A stretch of DNA of 64,000 nt from Cycas panzhihuaensis. Taxonomy: Eukaryota > Cycadophyta. Of this stretch, positions 11,560-24,299 are shown in pieces. The translations under genes were made by a program, and so were the position numbers. Numbering within the stretch: position 1 is the stretch's first letter; the number at the start of each line of letters is the position of its first letter. The notes under the pieces were generated by a model. The model was not told the DNA's origin and did not search any database. It saw only the letters and a list, made by a program, of their open reading frames with translations. The stretch lies in assembly GCA_023213395.1 (NCBI GenBank), contig CM041465.1:41795741-41859740 (forward strand), given 5' to 3'.

Positions 11560-11830
11560 CTAAATATGTGGGATCTTAGAACTCATCTTCTTCCCCATGC
11601 TCCCAATGTACCTATCCCAATATCCATGGCCATAAAAGAAAGTTTTTGTTACTTGGTGGACATTATCTATGCTAGGTAATACCCTTAGTTTGGGTGATGG
11701 TTCCATGCACAGTACTTGTAGCATTTGCATCACATCTCTCAAGGTGATCATAATGTCCCCTACTAATGGAAAATGAAATATTTGGCATTGCAAACCCTAA
11801 TGGGATATAATGTCAATCAAGAGGACCTAA
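11560..11830 (-). pseudogene. probable plant mobile domain (PMD) remnant
   Basis: The minus strand reads CQIFHFPLVGDIMITLRDV followed by MQMLQVLCMEP. This matches the PMD pattern ETHTFHFP.GE.TITL.DV..LLGLP.DG of the MAIL1/MAIN-like family, found as host genes and within plant transposons. The frame is open from 11793 to 11560 and extends upstream to about 11830 through two stops in place of coding residues. No other PMD block is clear, so this is a fragment. A chance resemblance cannot be excluded. Confidence 0.5.
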
Positions 11831-11839
11831 TTTGAGACA

Positions 11840-14800
11840 AATGGTCTTGAAGTAATGACCTTAAGTAGTCTACAACATCTTAAAGTATCCTCGTCATTAT
11901 CATTAATTATCATAATAAAGGTCAGCATAGATAAATTGATGTCCTTACAATTATTAATTGTAGTAATAGGTTGCACACCAACTAAAACTGAGTCAACTAG
12001 ATAAACAAAAAATATGATCCCACCTATAGGACATCAAATATATAGTAAGTAAGCCTAAATTAATTAATCTATTAATGAAAATATCAAAATCTCAAAGTTA
12101 TAGCCTATCTCATAGACTTCTTGCCTATACCATGATGAAATAGGGGATCCCACAATGATGTCTATAATGTCATAGAGATTCTTTACAATACCATGAAGAA
12201 AAAGAGAGGTGTACCATGAAGATTTATATGCTACCAACAATTAAAAACTTTCATAGAAAATTATTAAAAAAGGATATTTTGGATCAAAACTAATCTGTTA
12301 GAAATGATGAGGGTAATAAACTACCCCAATCTAACATTGAACAGACCTCTGATTGAACTCTATTTGGCTGAAATTATGAAATTAGGGTGTAGCCCTACCA
12401 AATCCCTAAAACAACAAAAAAATAAATTTGCAAATAAAATCACATGTTTGACCTACTATATCATAAGCCTGTGTAGTTATCCTATTAATCTGAATCCAAC
12501 AAATCTAGCCAAGCATAATTCTAATAGTCAATTTATCAATTATGAAGCTTGTTAGGTCAAGTAGGTTTCTCCTAACTCTTATAAATAAACATAAAATTGA
12601 AAACCTATTAAGATTTATTTTTTATAAAGGCTAAAACTTGACTTTCGAATCTCTATTTCTCACCCTATTTGTTCTATTAATATCCCAATAATTCCATTAG
12701 TATAACTACTTAATTTATCCCTATAGTGCAAAGTTCCTCTTTATAGACATTGATGCAAGTAATTAATAGACCTATTAATGATTTAAAAGTCACCCATTTT
12801 CTACCCACAGATAACTATCTCTTAGTATACTAGTGTTTACAGTCTACATGATTATCTTAGAATGCTAAATTTAAGTTTGCAATCCTTCTAGCCCTTTTTC
12901 TTGTCAGGTATTACCTAACTCCTTCCTTTTTATACGATTTGACTCAATATAAGCCTTGAGGTAATCTTCTTGATATGTAATTATAATTATAGTTGATTGT
13001 CTCAGTGTTATGACATTATCTTAACCATATAGTTAATGTGTGAGTCCCTCATTGCCACCCAATATTCACCCTTTGTAGACCATAGGTTCTTCTCACTCTC
13101 TTTCAAGCTTCTCATGTGTGTGTAATTTCCTTTAACTAAGACACTTTTGCAACCCATGGCTTATGGTCCTAATAGTTTTATCACATAAAGTTCTCCTTAA
13201 TAATAGACTTTCCTGATCCCCATTGTAGTAGATGACCATTCTTGCTATAATTTCTTCTTTAAAAGCCCCCTTTTCACTTATATCCATATAAAAGCTCTTA
13301 AAGATGGCTCATATAAACTACCTATATTCTCCCTATAGTTTGTTCCTCTTTGTTAGCCTCTTAAGTCTTATGTGTCTTCACTCTATTAAAACTAGTTATA
13401 ATATTTTGGTTCACCTAGTCCCCCATGAGTTGTCTCATTATTATGGTACTTTTCCATATTAAAAAAATTATGTATATATTTACCCATAAAATAAAAAATA
13501 TATAAAACAAAAAATAATAATAATATAAGAAAGTATTATGAATATGTAAAATTATGCATATACCTCTCACCACCTTCTTAGCATCTGAGGTAAGTCATGT
13601 GTCAACTTTGTTCCCACCTACAATTTACATTTTAGGTCAGAATATGTAGGTTATTTAGGACCTTTAGGTATGGTTATTTAGGTCTAATATAGCCTTAATC
13701 ATGATCAAAACTGACTCGACATTTTGGGGACCAAAATACATTATAGAAACTTATTATAATAATGATTTCAAGCTACTTATGGGGTCCATGTTTAACCTAT
13801 CTTTACAATTAGAGTGAGTGCATAAACTTGATCCCTAATGGAATTGGTCGATTCTCACTCTATTTCCTGTATTCATTATGTTGTCTCTAGGCTACTATTA
13901 CATTTTTCCATGGCATTAATCGTCCATGCTAATAATAGTAACCATGGGAACCCTAGCCCTTTTGTTATAGCTTGGACCATCTAAGACATATCTTAATTCA
14001 CTATGGGATCTACTTACCTATAGCAACCAATAATATAATTAATTGTACTACTATCATTGAGGCCTTAAATAATGCATTATAAACTTATTGTAGCCCCATC
14101 ATATTGCTTACCAACTCCTAACTTGTTGTCTACTAAATTCATTACCCCTAGTCACACACTCTCACCAACTAAGCTAGATCATTTTTAGTCTAGTTCTCTA
14201 CAATGTTAGTCTACTATGTCCTATGGGGATATAACATTGAGACATATTAGTTGGTTGCCTTCATCCTTAAATGTTGTTTTCCACAAGTGAGTGATACTCT
14301 TTAGGGTTATTAAGCCCCCTAATAAAACCAGGCCTACAGGCCAGATTTCTTATTACAACCTTCAAGGGGTACTCAATAAAGAGGTTAAACTATATTGATA
14401 ACCCCAGCCTAAACTATCAAGCCCACTAGTGATGTTGGGATAATGTATTAGTTTCCCCCCTTCATTCTGATAAGAGCCCAAACTACCACTCTTGCTCTAA
14501 AATTAGGGTAAAGTACCTTGTAAATTTATAAGTTTGTAAATATTAGATCTAAATGTGGCTTTCTAAAAGGGGTATCAACCCTATAACATGCATAATCTTA
14601 TCCTTTTCTATTTGTGTTATTTCCTTTTAGTCTACTTTCCTTTTAGAAAATAACCAAAATTATAAAAAATAGTATAAAACTATCAAAAATCTAAAAACAT
14701 TATAAAATAAAATTATATACAAAGAAAAAATCATAAATCTAAAAACTTATCTTTGAGATAAACCTAAACAACTCCTCCTTTGAAATATGACCACTAACAA

Positions 14801-17800
14801 GGCTAAACTATGGTAATTATCATTAATCTTTGGGTCTTTATCTCTAGCCATTTGAAACATCCCCTCTTCTACCTAAGTCTTGTGGCTCCTAAACCTAAAT
14901 CTTTAGCTATCATGCCCAACCCTTTCAGGTTACTAAGGTAATCCCTTGGCTATATAAGACTACTTTAGAAATAGCCACTAAAGAGGATAAACTATGGTAT
15001 ACTTGTTTATATTCATCTAGGTTTATTGTAACCACTAGCTCATCTTAGTTTAATTAGGTCACTAGTTAATCCTCCACCCTAGTTAGCACACCTCTAAAGT
15101 TCTTACTAGTGAGACTAAACTAAAGGTAACATTCTCTAAACACCTGTTAAGGAGACTAATCTATGGAAAATTGCATTCCCCTCTCATTCTTTTGGGTTTA
15201 TTATTAATCTAATTGGAGCATTGTTGATAACATTCCCCATCTTACATCTACCATTTAAAGAGGTTTTGCTACCAATGGTGCAAGCATTTCCCATGATTTA
15301 AGAATATTATAAAAACCATAATAACATGTAAGTAAAGGTACATACTTACTCTTTACTTAACATAGCTTAGAGTAGTCAAGATTAGTTATTTAGTGAGCAT
15401 ATACCTTTTTGTGCCAATTGGTTTATTTGATTAGTGTAATTATACCTTGTCGATGACAATTTCAACCATGGTCAATGGCTTTATTATTATTCTTTTGAGC
15501 TTGATGAGCCAAGAATAGCCCCTTGGTACCTCTAAAAGATACATTTTATTCTTCTCTTACTCTATTCACGTCCTTCTCCTTCTCAACCTACTCTAATAGA
15601 CTTATTTTCCTTTGATTTGTTCTATTTTTTATTATTTTCTTCTCATCCCACTAAGTCTATTGCTTATTCCACCTTGTTTTCTATCATACTATATTATTCT
15701 ATGATATACCTAATCAAGTTTTATACAGTAAAGTCAAAAAAAGTAGAGCTTCATAGTATCATGAAGATTCTTTATAATATCGCTTTAAACTTCGTAGTAC
15801 ATCTTTTTGTATTTGTAATTTTTTTTAAAGCCTGATTTCAGTTGCATAATAATGGTTCCTAAATATAGTCTCATTTATTAGCCCATCAAACCATCAATGG
15901 CCCATTGATTTTGATGGAACCATAAGCTAATCAATGCCCACACCCTTTGATTTCTTCCAAATCCATGAGCTTTTACCCATGGTTTCTCCAAAAATAATGG
16001 GATTGAAACCATGGGCCTAGGGCCTTACCCTCATTTATAAATTTATCCCTTTTACCATTGGAGAGGGAGGTCAAGTTGAGAATACATTAAGCTATTGTTA
16101 TGATGTTAAATTACCACCAGACCCCTCAGTTTCACTCAATTCCCTTTATTGGATTCCATTCTTTGCTTTAAGGTTGATTATTATACATGTTGGAGTATTT
16201 ATTAGTTGGAGTTTGTTGTCACTAGCATCCCTTCATCCTTTAGAATAGGGTAATCCCCATATAAATCCAATATTTTCACCCTTGTATTAAGGTTTGATCT
16301 ATTTTATTTTCAAGCATCTCTTTGTATTTTTTATGCCAGTATAGCAATTTGATTTTAGATTGATTTTCCCTTGTATGCTTCACCTTCTTTGAGTGTCGGT
16401 GTCTTACAAATGAAGGGTGGCCTAGTATCTACTTATTTAGTCTCTAAAAGAAGTGGACAAGTTACCATTTATAAAGCATATTCCCTACTTCCCATAAATT
16501 ATTTTATGTGCTTTATAGATTTTACTTATTTGGTAGTTTTTCCATCATTTTCTTTATGATAGTTTGGTGTATATCACTAACTCTTATAAGTGGAGGATCT
16601 CTATATTATTGTTGTAGGTATTGAAGTATGCAAAGCAAATTGGACACTCTCCTCTCTTTTCTCTCTCTCCATCATCTTTCCATCAAGCTTTGGTGTTTGT
16701 TGCACAGTCATTATGCTTTCAAAAAACACCTTTAAAAAGTTGTAATTTATGTTACTATTTAGGCATTTTTTTAGAATTTGAGTTTTTCACTTAAATATTT
16801 TTTCACCATAACTTAATTTGGTAAGTAGAAATGCTACTTTTATTTTTAATAATTTGGTCACTTTGATAAATGTGTTAGCATAACTACTATTGAGTCTTAT
16901 TTAATAGTTTGATGAGCTATAAATAACCCTAAAAAGGTGTAAAACTTGTTATTTAGTATATCATACTAGGTATTTTACATAAGCCCCACTCTAATAGCTT
17001 CATTTACCAAAGTAAAAAGGTAACTAAATCATCATTTCATTTCATAATTTACTTTGGAAAAGATGCATCTTTGGAAAAGGTTATCGACTTGCATGTTTAA
17101 GCATTTTTACTTATTTCCTTTCATCCATACCTATAGGACTTTCTTTTAAAAGAAAAGAGAAAAAAAAGAAAAAGAGCAAAAAGAGAAAGGATTAATTCCT
17201 TTATTTTGGTTACATTTTGCATACTCAATTTACATCCTTCCTTTGTTATGGCATGTGCTTTCTTGGAGGCCTAACAAGGGTAAGCATTGCACCTATTATA
17301 AGTCCTCAAATTTATGGGTGCATTATAATTGAATTAAGTGTATATATTATTTACTCTTCTATTCTCTATTAGGATAGGGTCCTTCTTTCCATCAAAGAGT
17401 GGGGTTAGTTATCTTTCTACCTAAGTTTTATTATTGAATGAGAGAGGTCATCTTGTGCCTTTAGGTGTTGATTCTCTGATCTATATTCTAAGTAGATAGT
17501 TGAAGGATGTTATCTTTGCCATGTATTAATATGTGGGATGTGGATAGTTGAGTAAACTTAATCTCTCCTATTGAGAGTGGTGAGCTCTATTTTATTTCGC
17601 CATCTTAAAGTTTGAGGTTTACTAGAATCAAATGTAGGCATTACTGGGCCACTCTTGAATTCATGTAAGAGTGATCGCCAGTGTTAATGAGTACCCATTG
17701 ACTTATCTAGGAGTAGATCCATCCTATGGTCTTAATTCCTTAAAACCTCTCACTCTGAGTAGTCCCTTCCTTCTCTCTATAGATTTAGTCTATTATTTTT

Positions 17801-18360
17801 AGGTTGAGTAGGATTCAGGGGATTAAGATAGATTACTTAGTCTAGGGGCATTCTAGTTATGTAGGATAAGCGCATAATGATGTAGGAGTTATAAGCATTC
17901 ATGCTTAATTGGCCCCCTTATATTATAAGGGCTTTTATATGTTTTTTGGTCCTCCTAAGAATATCAACTATAGTTTTATTGATCTTATCTCAACTATTTT
18001 TAGTTTGTATTTAGCTCACTTATGTGAGTTTATGTATGTTTACTTTATTTAACTACTTGTATTGCATATTTTACTTTTGTTAATTAGTTACAATTTGTCT
18101 TATATATTTCTTATCATTTTAATCTTCTCTTGACATATCACACATACTTACATGTTGATATTAGCCTAGTTAATCAAGTATCATGACTTCCATCCCTATA
18201 ATTATATATACGAGATGCACGAGTTCCTTCACAAGTGCCATATATTCATGCCCTTCCTCACTCGGGTCCCCCACGCCCTTCTAGCCTACTTTTAGGCCGT
18301 GATTTATATGTCCTCTCCCCTTACTTGTCCACACTCATAAATCTTTTCAATATGAAAATA
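11840..18360. other. 6.5-kb anonymous AT-rich stretch
   Basis: No conserved coding block on either strand. Short open frames (for example at 12304-12555 and 15617-15835) lack domains. A weak motif of the form GNNTAAACTATGGT recurs at about 14810, 14987, 15116 and 15160, resembling the one at 4140-4600. A purine-only tract lies at 17150-17191. Likely very old transposon debris. Confidence 0.45.
17150..17191 (+). repeat. purine-only low-complexity tract
   Basis: About 40 bases nearly all A and G (AAAGAAAAGAG-type). Confidence 0.7.
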
Positions 18361-18373
18361 GGTACCATAATAG

Positions 18374-18384
18374 CTCTAATACCA
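18374..18384 (-). other. PBS-like site beside the LTR of arm A
   Basis: Minus strand TGGTATTAGAG immediately follows the LTR at 18385-18768. It matches the initiator tRNA-Met PBS except for one C-to-T. It is unexpected, because the other side of the same LTR carries a polypurine tract. Confidence 0.65.
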
Positions 18385-18768
18385 TATTAGAACTTATTTA
18401 GAATCTAAAATTTATATGCATCTATCATAAAACAAAGCTAAACTATAAAAATAGAGTAATAAACATTTAATAAATATAGAACAAAGATGTATGAAAGTTC
18501 ACGGGTGAATTGGTCACCATGTGAGGCTCCAAACTAGTAGAGATTCTGCATAAACAAAGTTTTAATGTATAAATAAATTATGCAAGGCTTAATTTATAAT
18601 ATTCTCACCAAGATTTACAATAACATCATTGGCCAACTTAACGCTATATATGGCAAACTCAATATAATTACATAATATAATTAAATTTATAACAAGGGTT
18701 GCCTATAATCTATAATGTACATATAATAAACATAAATTATATTGAAATATCATTATAATGTTTTAACA
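18385..18768 (-). repeat. LTR of Copia arm A
   Basis: 384 bp, matching 32025-32413 in opposite orientation over its length. Minus-strand start TGTTAAAA at 18768; the other end is decayed from the family end TTTTAACA. Confidence 0.88.
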
Positions 18769-19077
18769 TCCTTCCTTAATGGTATCTTTATTTCTTCTAA
18801 TATCGAGGTTGTATCGATACCATTCAAACTTTAATTTACCAGGTTCCTTGGTGAAGATGTATGTATCCTAGTCCTTATTTGGTTAGTAAATGAGACTAAC
18901 TTCTTTGTTCTAGACATGTTCATAGATGAAGTGATAATAGACCTCAATATGCTTGGTTCTAACATAGAAAACTAAATTTTTTATCATCTTTAACACACTT
19001 TAATTGTCACAATAGAGAATAGTAGGTGCATGTTGTTGAATTCCAAGCTTAGCAAGAATCCTTCTGAGCCAAATCAA
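18769..19077 (-). pseudogene. RNase H end and polypurine tract (A)
   Basis: Minus strand: a degraded RNase H carboxyl half, with a KLKFEW-type end near the element terminus. It ends in CCATTAAGGAAGGA directly before TGTTAAAA of the LTR, corresponding to CCATTAAGGGGTGG in copy B. Confidence 0.8.
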
Positions 19078-19517
19078 TGGGTATCATGTACAATGCTACA
19101 GGATCTAAAAGATTAACAAACATAAGGAAAATAAGACATTGCACACATATACAGCATTTGATAGGTGGAAAACCCCTTTCTTGGGAAGAAAAACCACCTC
19201 CTAATCTAAGAATTTATTGATTTCAGAAACTACACATAAAACCTTGAAAAACATACCCTCTACATACGATAAACTAGCCTTTGAAATAAGCTTTGGACAA
19301 CCCCATAGATTCTCGGAGCCAACTCCTAGAATCTAGGAGAGGGTATTTGTAGCAAGAGAGGTTTGTTGAAATAGGTGGTTGTGCATTTCAACGACCTTCA
19401 TATAATGATCAAATATTAACATATATTAAACCTTTTACATAACTTAAATTCATAATTATACATGTGACATAAAGATAAAGTAACAATAAAATAAAACTAA
19501 CATTAATATTCCTAACA
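19078..19517 (-). repeat. 3' LTR of C2
   Basis: Near-identical in order to 25914-26358; both end CCTAACA on the plus strand. The first bases differ from the sister copy (which starts TGTAAGAATG), so the boundary is uncertain by several bases. Confidence 0.88.
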
Positions 19518-19530
19518 TCCCCTTTTAATG
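19518..19530 (-). other. polypurine tract of C2
   Basis: Minus strand ATTAAAAGGGGA lies directly before the 3' LTR (TGTTAGG), the usual place for the plus-strand primer. Confidence 0.75.
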
Positions 19531-20364
19531 TTAGATTTTATATAATATAGAAAAAGAAAGTCTTCATCATGTTGATCCCCCTTTGATGGAGACTTCTTTT
19601 ATCTTTAACAAATCTCGCAGGTTTAGAAACTTGACTTCAGTTAAAGACTTGGTAAGTATATTATCAACATGTAGATCTATAAGATAATAAAACAAATACA
19701 TAATATTATCAATAATAAGATTACAAATAAAATATTGATGTAATTCTATATGTTTAGTTCTAGAATGTACAAACAGATTTGTAGCAATAGAAATAGTACC
19801 TTGATTATCAACTTTAAATTCTATAGAAGAGTTAGGAGACAGACCAATTTCATTCAGAAGAGATTTGAGCCAAAGTGCTTTTTTGCTTGCTTCAACGAGT
19901 TCTCGATATTCAGCTTTAGTTGTTGATAAAGCTAGTGCCTATATTTTTTTACTAGACCAAGTGATAGGTGTAGAATCTAGAAAAAATGCATAACCTGATG
20001 TAGACTTATAGTCATTTGTGTCGCCTGCCTAATCTAAATTAGTATATTCTATTAAGGTTAGAGGTTTAGTACAAGAATTATAAGTTAGTCCATAAAAAAT
20101 AGTGTTTTGAAGATATTAAAGTATATATTTAACAGCTTTCCAATGTGATTCATATGGATTTTGTATATAACATAAACATCAAGCAATAACATAAGATATA
20201 TCAGGATGGGTATGAGTTAAATAAATAAGGCTACCAATAAGTTGCCTATATAAGATTGGATCACACAAGGGTGTGGAATAATCAGTAGATAGTTTTACTC
20301 CTGATTGTAACAGATTAGAGATAAGTTTAGCATTTTCCATGTTAAACCATTTGATTATATCCAA
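19531..20364 (-). pseudogene. Copia RNase H remnant (C2)
   Basis: The open piece 20364-20179 gives MDIIKWFNMENAKLI, then LYRQLIGSLIYLTHTHPDISY, the RT-RNase H connection (YR.LIGSLIYLT.TRPDI). Below it, RNase H residues are readable in broken frames, including SWSSKKI and AEYREL near 19890-19950. Confidence 0.87.
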
Positions 20365-21150
20365 AATATATTTTGGTTGGGATATAGTTATTTTTTAATC
20401 ATGCTGATAGATTTGTAATATAAGAAAATAATGTGTAAGACCTAGATCGGTCATTTTGAATTTATTCATTAAAGTAGTTTTTAGGTGATAAATATTATTA
20501 GTTGATGATCTAGTGATGATGATATCATCAACGTATAGGATTAAAATGATAATATTTTCATTTTCATGTTTGAAATAAAGGTTTGGATCACTAATACATC
20601 TAGTGTATCTAATTTGAATTAGATAATCGTGAACTTTTGTGTACCAAGCTCGAGGAGCTTATTTTAATCCATAAATTGATTTCTTTAGTTTAAAAACTAA
20701 ATTAGGATTGTTAATAAAACTAGGTGGTTGAGCCATGTAAATCTCTTCTTTGAGATCACTATTCAAAAAAGTGCTTTTTACATCTATTTGATGGATTTCC
20801 CAACCAAATTTGGTTGCTAGAGCAATAATTATTTTAATCATATTCATTTTTGTAACAAGTGTAAATGTTTCATTATAATCTATGTCATCAATTTAAGAAA
20901 ATCCTTTTGCAACTAGGCAAGTTTTATACTTTTCAACTATGCCTATGTAGTTGTATTTGGTTTTATAAACCCATTTACAATGAACTACATTTTTTCCTAG
21001 TGGGAGTGGTACGAGATCCTAAGTTGAATTTTTGTTTAAAGCATCAAATTTAACTTACATAGCTTCCTACCATACAGGATTATTACTAGCTTGTTTAAAG
21101 GTTTTAGGATCATTGTGGTCTATTATTTTGGCTATTAAAGCATAGTTAGT
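20365..21150 (-). pseudogene. Copia reverse transcriptase remnant (C2)
   Basis: The open piece 20847-20659 reads IIIALATKFGWEIHQIDVK, STFLNSDLKEEIYMAQPPSF and FKLKKSIYGLK, the core of Copia RT. The catalytic YVDD box is intact at 20524-20535 (LYVDDIIIT). Stops and frameshifts lie between the pieces. RT copies element RNA into DNA. Confidence 0.92.
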
Positions 21151-22260
21151 ATGTAATTTTTGAGCACGTGTTTGTCTAGTATCTAAATGATTACCTACAT
21201 CAGATCCAGTGTCAGAAAGTATTTTCTTTTCCCATACGGGTTGTTTATTAGTAACTATTTCTGTAGTTATAGGTTGAGCTGAGGAGCTAGCTTGAGAAGA
21301 AGAATATGTTCCAATTGGTTTAGATAGAGTCCAATTCTAGACTTGTGTAGATAAGGATTCTATAATTTCAAGGTCAACTTGTTTGTCAGATGGGTTAATT
21401 AAATAAGTGTTGGTTAACAGATTTTCAACTGAAAGTTCTACATAAGTAGAGGTTGAAGAAGATCCTTCTTCATCAAATATTACATCACGCAAAATTAAAA
21501 TTTGATGCGTGACTGGATCCAAAAGTCTATAGGCTTTACTTTCTTCACTGTATCCAATGAAAATATATTTTTCACTTTTTGGATCTAGTTTCTTACATTT
21601 TTCTTTAGGAACATATTATCACGTAATACTTCTAAAGATTCATAGATGATTAACTGAGGGTTTTCTTCCAGACACTTTTGTTATGGAGTAACATTTATAA
21701 GCATTTACTAGGTAAGTGGTTTAGAAGATAGTTGGAACAGGTAATTTCTTCTGCCATAACTTTAGATCAAGATTCTTTGCATGTAATATGCAACGAGTCA
21801 TCTCAACAAGAGTGTGATTCTTGCATTCAGTAATATTATTTTATTGAAAAGTGTAGACAATAGAATGCTAAAATTATATTATGTGCTTCTTACAAAAGGA
21901 AGTGAATTTGCCACTTAAGTATTCTTTGGCATTGTCAAATCTAAAGATTTTAATTTTTGAGTTTGATCAATTTTCAACAAGTGTTTTGTATTCAATAAAA
22001 ATGCCAAATACTTGACTACGTATCTTAAGTGTGTACACTGAATATTTTTTTGAATAATCATCAATAAACGTGATAAAATAATGAGATCCAAAATATAAGG
22101 TTACACGAAATAATCTACATATATCATAGTGAACAAATTCAAGTGGAACTTTTGCTTTGAATTGAGTTTTATGTGGAAAAGGATCCATGTGTTGCTTACC
22201 TGTTATACAGGCTTCACAAACACCATAAACAGTATTTAAAGGTGGAAGACCATGAACCAT
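21150..22260 (-). pseudogene. Copia integrase remnant (C2)
   Basis: The open piece 22260-21967 has MVHGLPPL, CEACITGKQH (zinc-binding end of the GAG-pre-integrase/HHCC region), VHYDICRLF and FITFIDDYSKKYSVY (core, catalytic Asp in YDIC). The integrase tail is readable around 21500-21600, and a further open piece at 21522-21337 reads MDPVTHQILILRDVIFDEEG, the I.SRDV.FDE end followed by the linker to RT. Confidence 0.92.
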
Positions 22261-22790
22261 ATCATGTTTTTTTAAGTATTGAAGTTTACCATAACTAGTA
22301 TGGCAAAATCATGCATGCCATAGTTTACTGACTAAGTTAGATTTGGCTATAAATGCACTAAAGGTTTTTGTTTTGTTATTTTGTAAACTTGTTAAACTAT
22401 AGAGACCTATACTATGATCAACAGGTCTAGAGGTAATATGTTTGAATTTATTGAATGGTTATTTAATAATAAATTTATCTTTCTAGAATTCGACAACAAG
22501 GTCTTTAAAGCAGATTTGGTAAACAGAGAGTAGGTTTGGTAGCAAACTAGGTACGTAGAAGATATCCTTTATTGAATCATCTTTTAAAGTAACATCACCT
22601 GATCCTTTTACTTTAAGTTGGGTTCCACTTCCAAAAGAAATCTCTTCTTTAGAGTTAGTTTCAGATTGATAAGTCGATAAATTTTTCTAATGTCCTATCA
22701 TATGATAAGATGCACCAGAGTCAAGGATCCATTGTGGTGGTTGATTAGTTGGAGTAATAAATGCAGAAGTTATTACTATTAGAGAAGGAT
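22261..22790 (-). pseudogene. Copia protease and GAG-pre-integrase remnant (C2)
   Basis: The minus strand reads PQWILDSGASYHMIGH near 22690-22740, the Copia aspartic protease site with catalytic DSG intact, then VKGSGDVTLKDD, FYVPSLLPNLLSV and HSIGLYSL before the HxSYGKLQYL region. Stops occur at Trp or Gln positions. Confidence 0.9.
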
Positions 22791-23675
22791 TATGAGTTTG
22801 TTGTCAGTTTTGTAGTTAGGATTATGAACGATTAATGGTATTATGATTTGAAAAAGACTGATTAAAAGTATTCTGATGTTTAGGTGGACCAGAATACTTA
22901 ATATTATTTTGAGAGTTAGGGGGTGAACCTCTTTGAGGTTTCTAGAGTTTTGGATTACTATTAAAGTTGTTCTGATATTTGTTTTTATTTTGAGGCTTAG
23001 TTTTAGAAAATAAAGCTTGAGAAGTATCTTTCAATATGCCTATTTGAATTAATGTTGTTTGATGTTCTATCAGTTAGTTTGTCAATTGATTAAACATTAT
23101 AGCAGGATTTATGGCTTGTTGTCTAGCAGTTTTGAAAAAATTAAAATGTTTTGGTAATTTGTTTATTACAAGACAAACAAGCGTATCTTCATCTTTAGCA
23201 TATGTGACTATTTGTTTAGTATCACCTACTTTAGTTTTGGTTTTAATACAGTTACCTAGGTCTTTATTGATTAGTTAAATTTTACATAAAAAATCCTCAA
23301 CTTTGAAAAAATCATCATAATTAAGGTCATACAATTGTTGTTCTAAGACAACCAATTGATGTATGTTGATCTTATCATATTTTTCCTTAAGAGTATTCCA
23401 GACAGTGGCTAGATCGTCTGTGTCAGAGAACTATCGATTGATTTCTGGTAAAAGTGATGTCAAGATGGTGACTAGGACTGCATCTGAATTCATCAGATAT
23501 ACCATATAGCTTTATGAAGTTTCATCAGTTGGTTTTTTTAATTCACTTGTTACATATCACTATATCTTTTACTGTTTAAGCTGATGAGATATGTGATTCC
23601 TATAATTTGCATGGTTTGAGCTAGTTAAAACTGGAATTAGAACGCAGGTGGTTGTCCCTGGCATTAGAGCCATAT
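22791..23675 (-). pseudogene. Copia gag remnant (C2)
   Basis: Start MALMPGTT at about 23673. The UBN2-type gag core is recognisable as WNTLKEKYDKINIHQLVVLEQ, LYDLNYDDFFKVEDFL and KLPKHFNFF. The tail is Asn/Gln-rich with NPK and PPNSQNN stretches before the protease. No clear CCHC knuckle seen. Confidence 0.8.
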
Positions 23676-23947
23676 TAGGAATTGTAAGACTGATTAGAGA
23701 TCAGAGGAAATAAGTGTAGGTGAAAAAATAGTCACTTAGAAATGTTACCAAACATCATAATAACATTTTACAAGCATGTTTTAAAAAACTAAAAATCATA
23801 GTTTTATGATTGAATACCTTTCCCCTAAAAAGAATTATATGTTCCCCTTTTCTAAAAAAAAAATAATAGTCCTCTTAACTTATTTAACAAAGTAAGTGTT
23901 TTATTTAAGATTTAAAAAAAAAAACTTTATAATTAGAATATTTAGAT

Positions 23948-23976
23948 CCCCCCCCCCTCCCTCCCCTTTTTTAATT
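23948..23976 (+). repeat. C-rich homopolymer tract
   Basis: A run of ten C followed by further CCC groups separated by single T. G-rich on the opposite (element sense) strand. Confidence 0.8.
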
Positions 23977-24299
23977 ATTTTGAGAGATTAATAAAAGGCT
24001 ATTGATTTACGGTTGTCAATTTATAAGTAATAGTTTGTAAAATAGGTCTTTTACAAAATAATAATGCAGAGAAAAGATAAGATATATAGTCTAAAAGATA
24101 TATTAATTTAAAAAGAAAATTTTATTGATTTGTTTATTAAATCAGCAAGTAAAATGACATAATTAAAATCTATAATTCTAGTGTTGAAAGAGATTAAATA
24201 TCCAAGTATTTAATAGGGGTTATGAAGAGTTTTTATTGATTAAAAAAGAAAATTTAATTACAAAAGATATTAATATATTAAATGGGTATTATGTAATGG

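Noticed and set aside
12304-12555. 83-codon open frame
   Set aside because: No domain, no supporting context and Asn/Lys/Ile-rich composition as expected from AT-rich DNA.
15617-15835. 72-codon hydrophobic open frame
   Set aside because: Phe/Ile-rich only because the DNA is T-rich; no family resemblance or gene context.
19078-19080. Target-site duplication for C2
   Set aside because: Bases before 19078 (ATCAA) and after 26358 (ATTAT) do not match well enough to call.
23640-23690. TTAGAGCC string resembling a PBS
   Set aside because: It is the reverse complement of the gag start region of C2, far from any LTR end.
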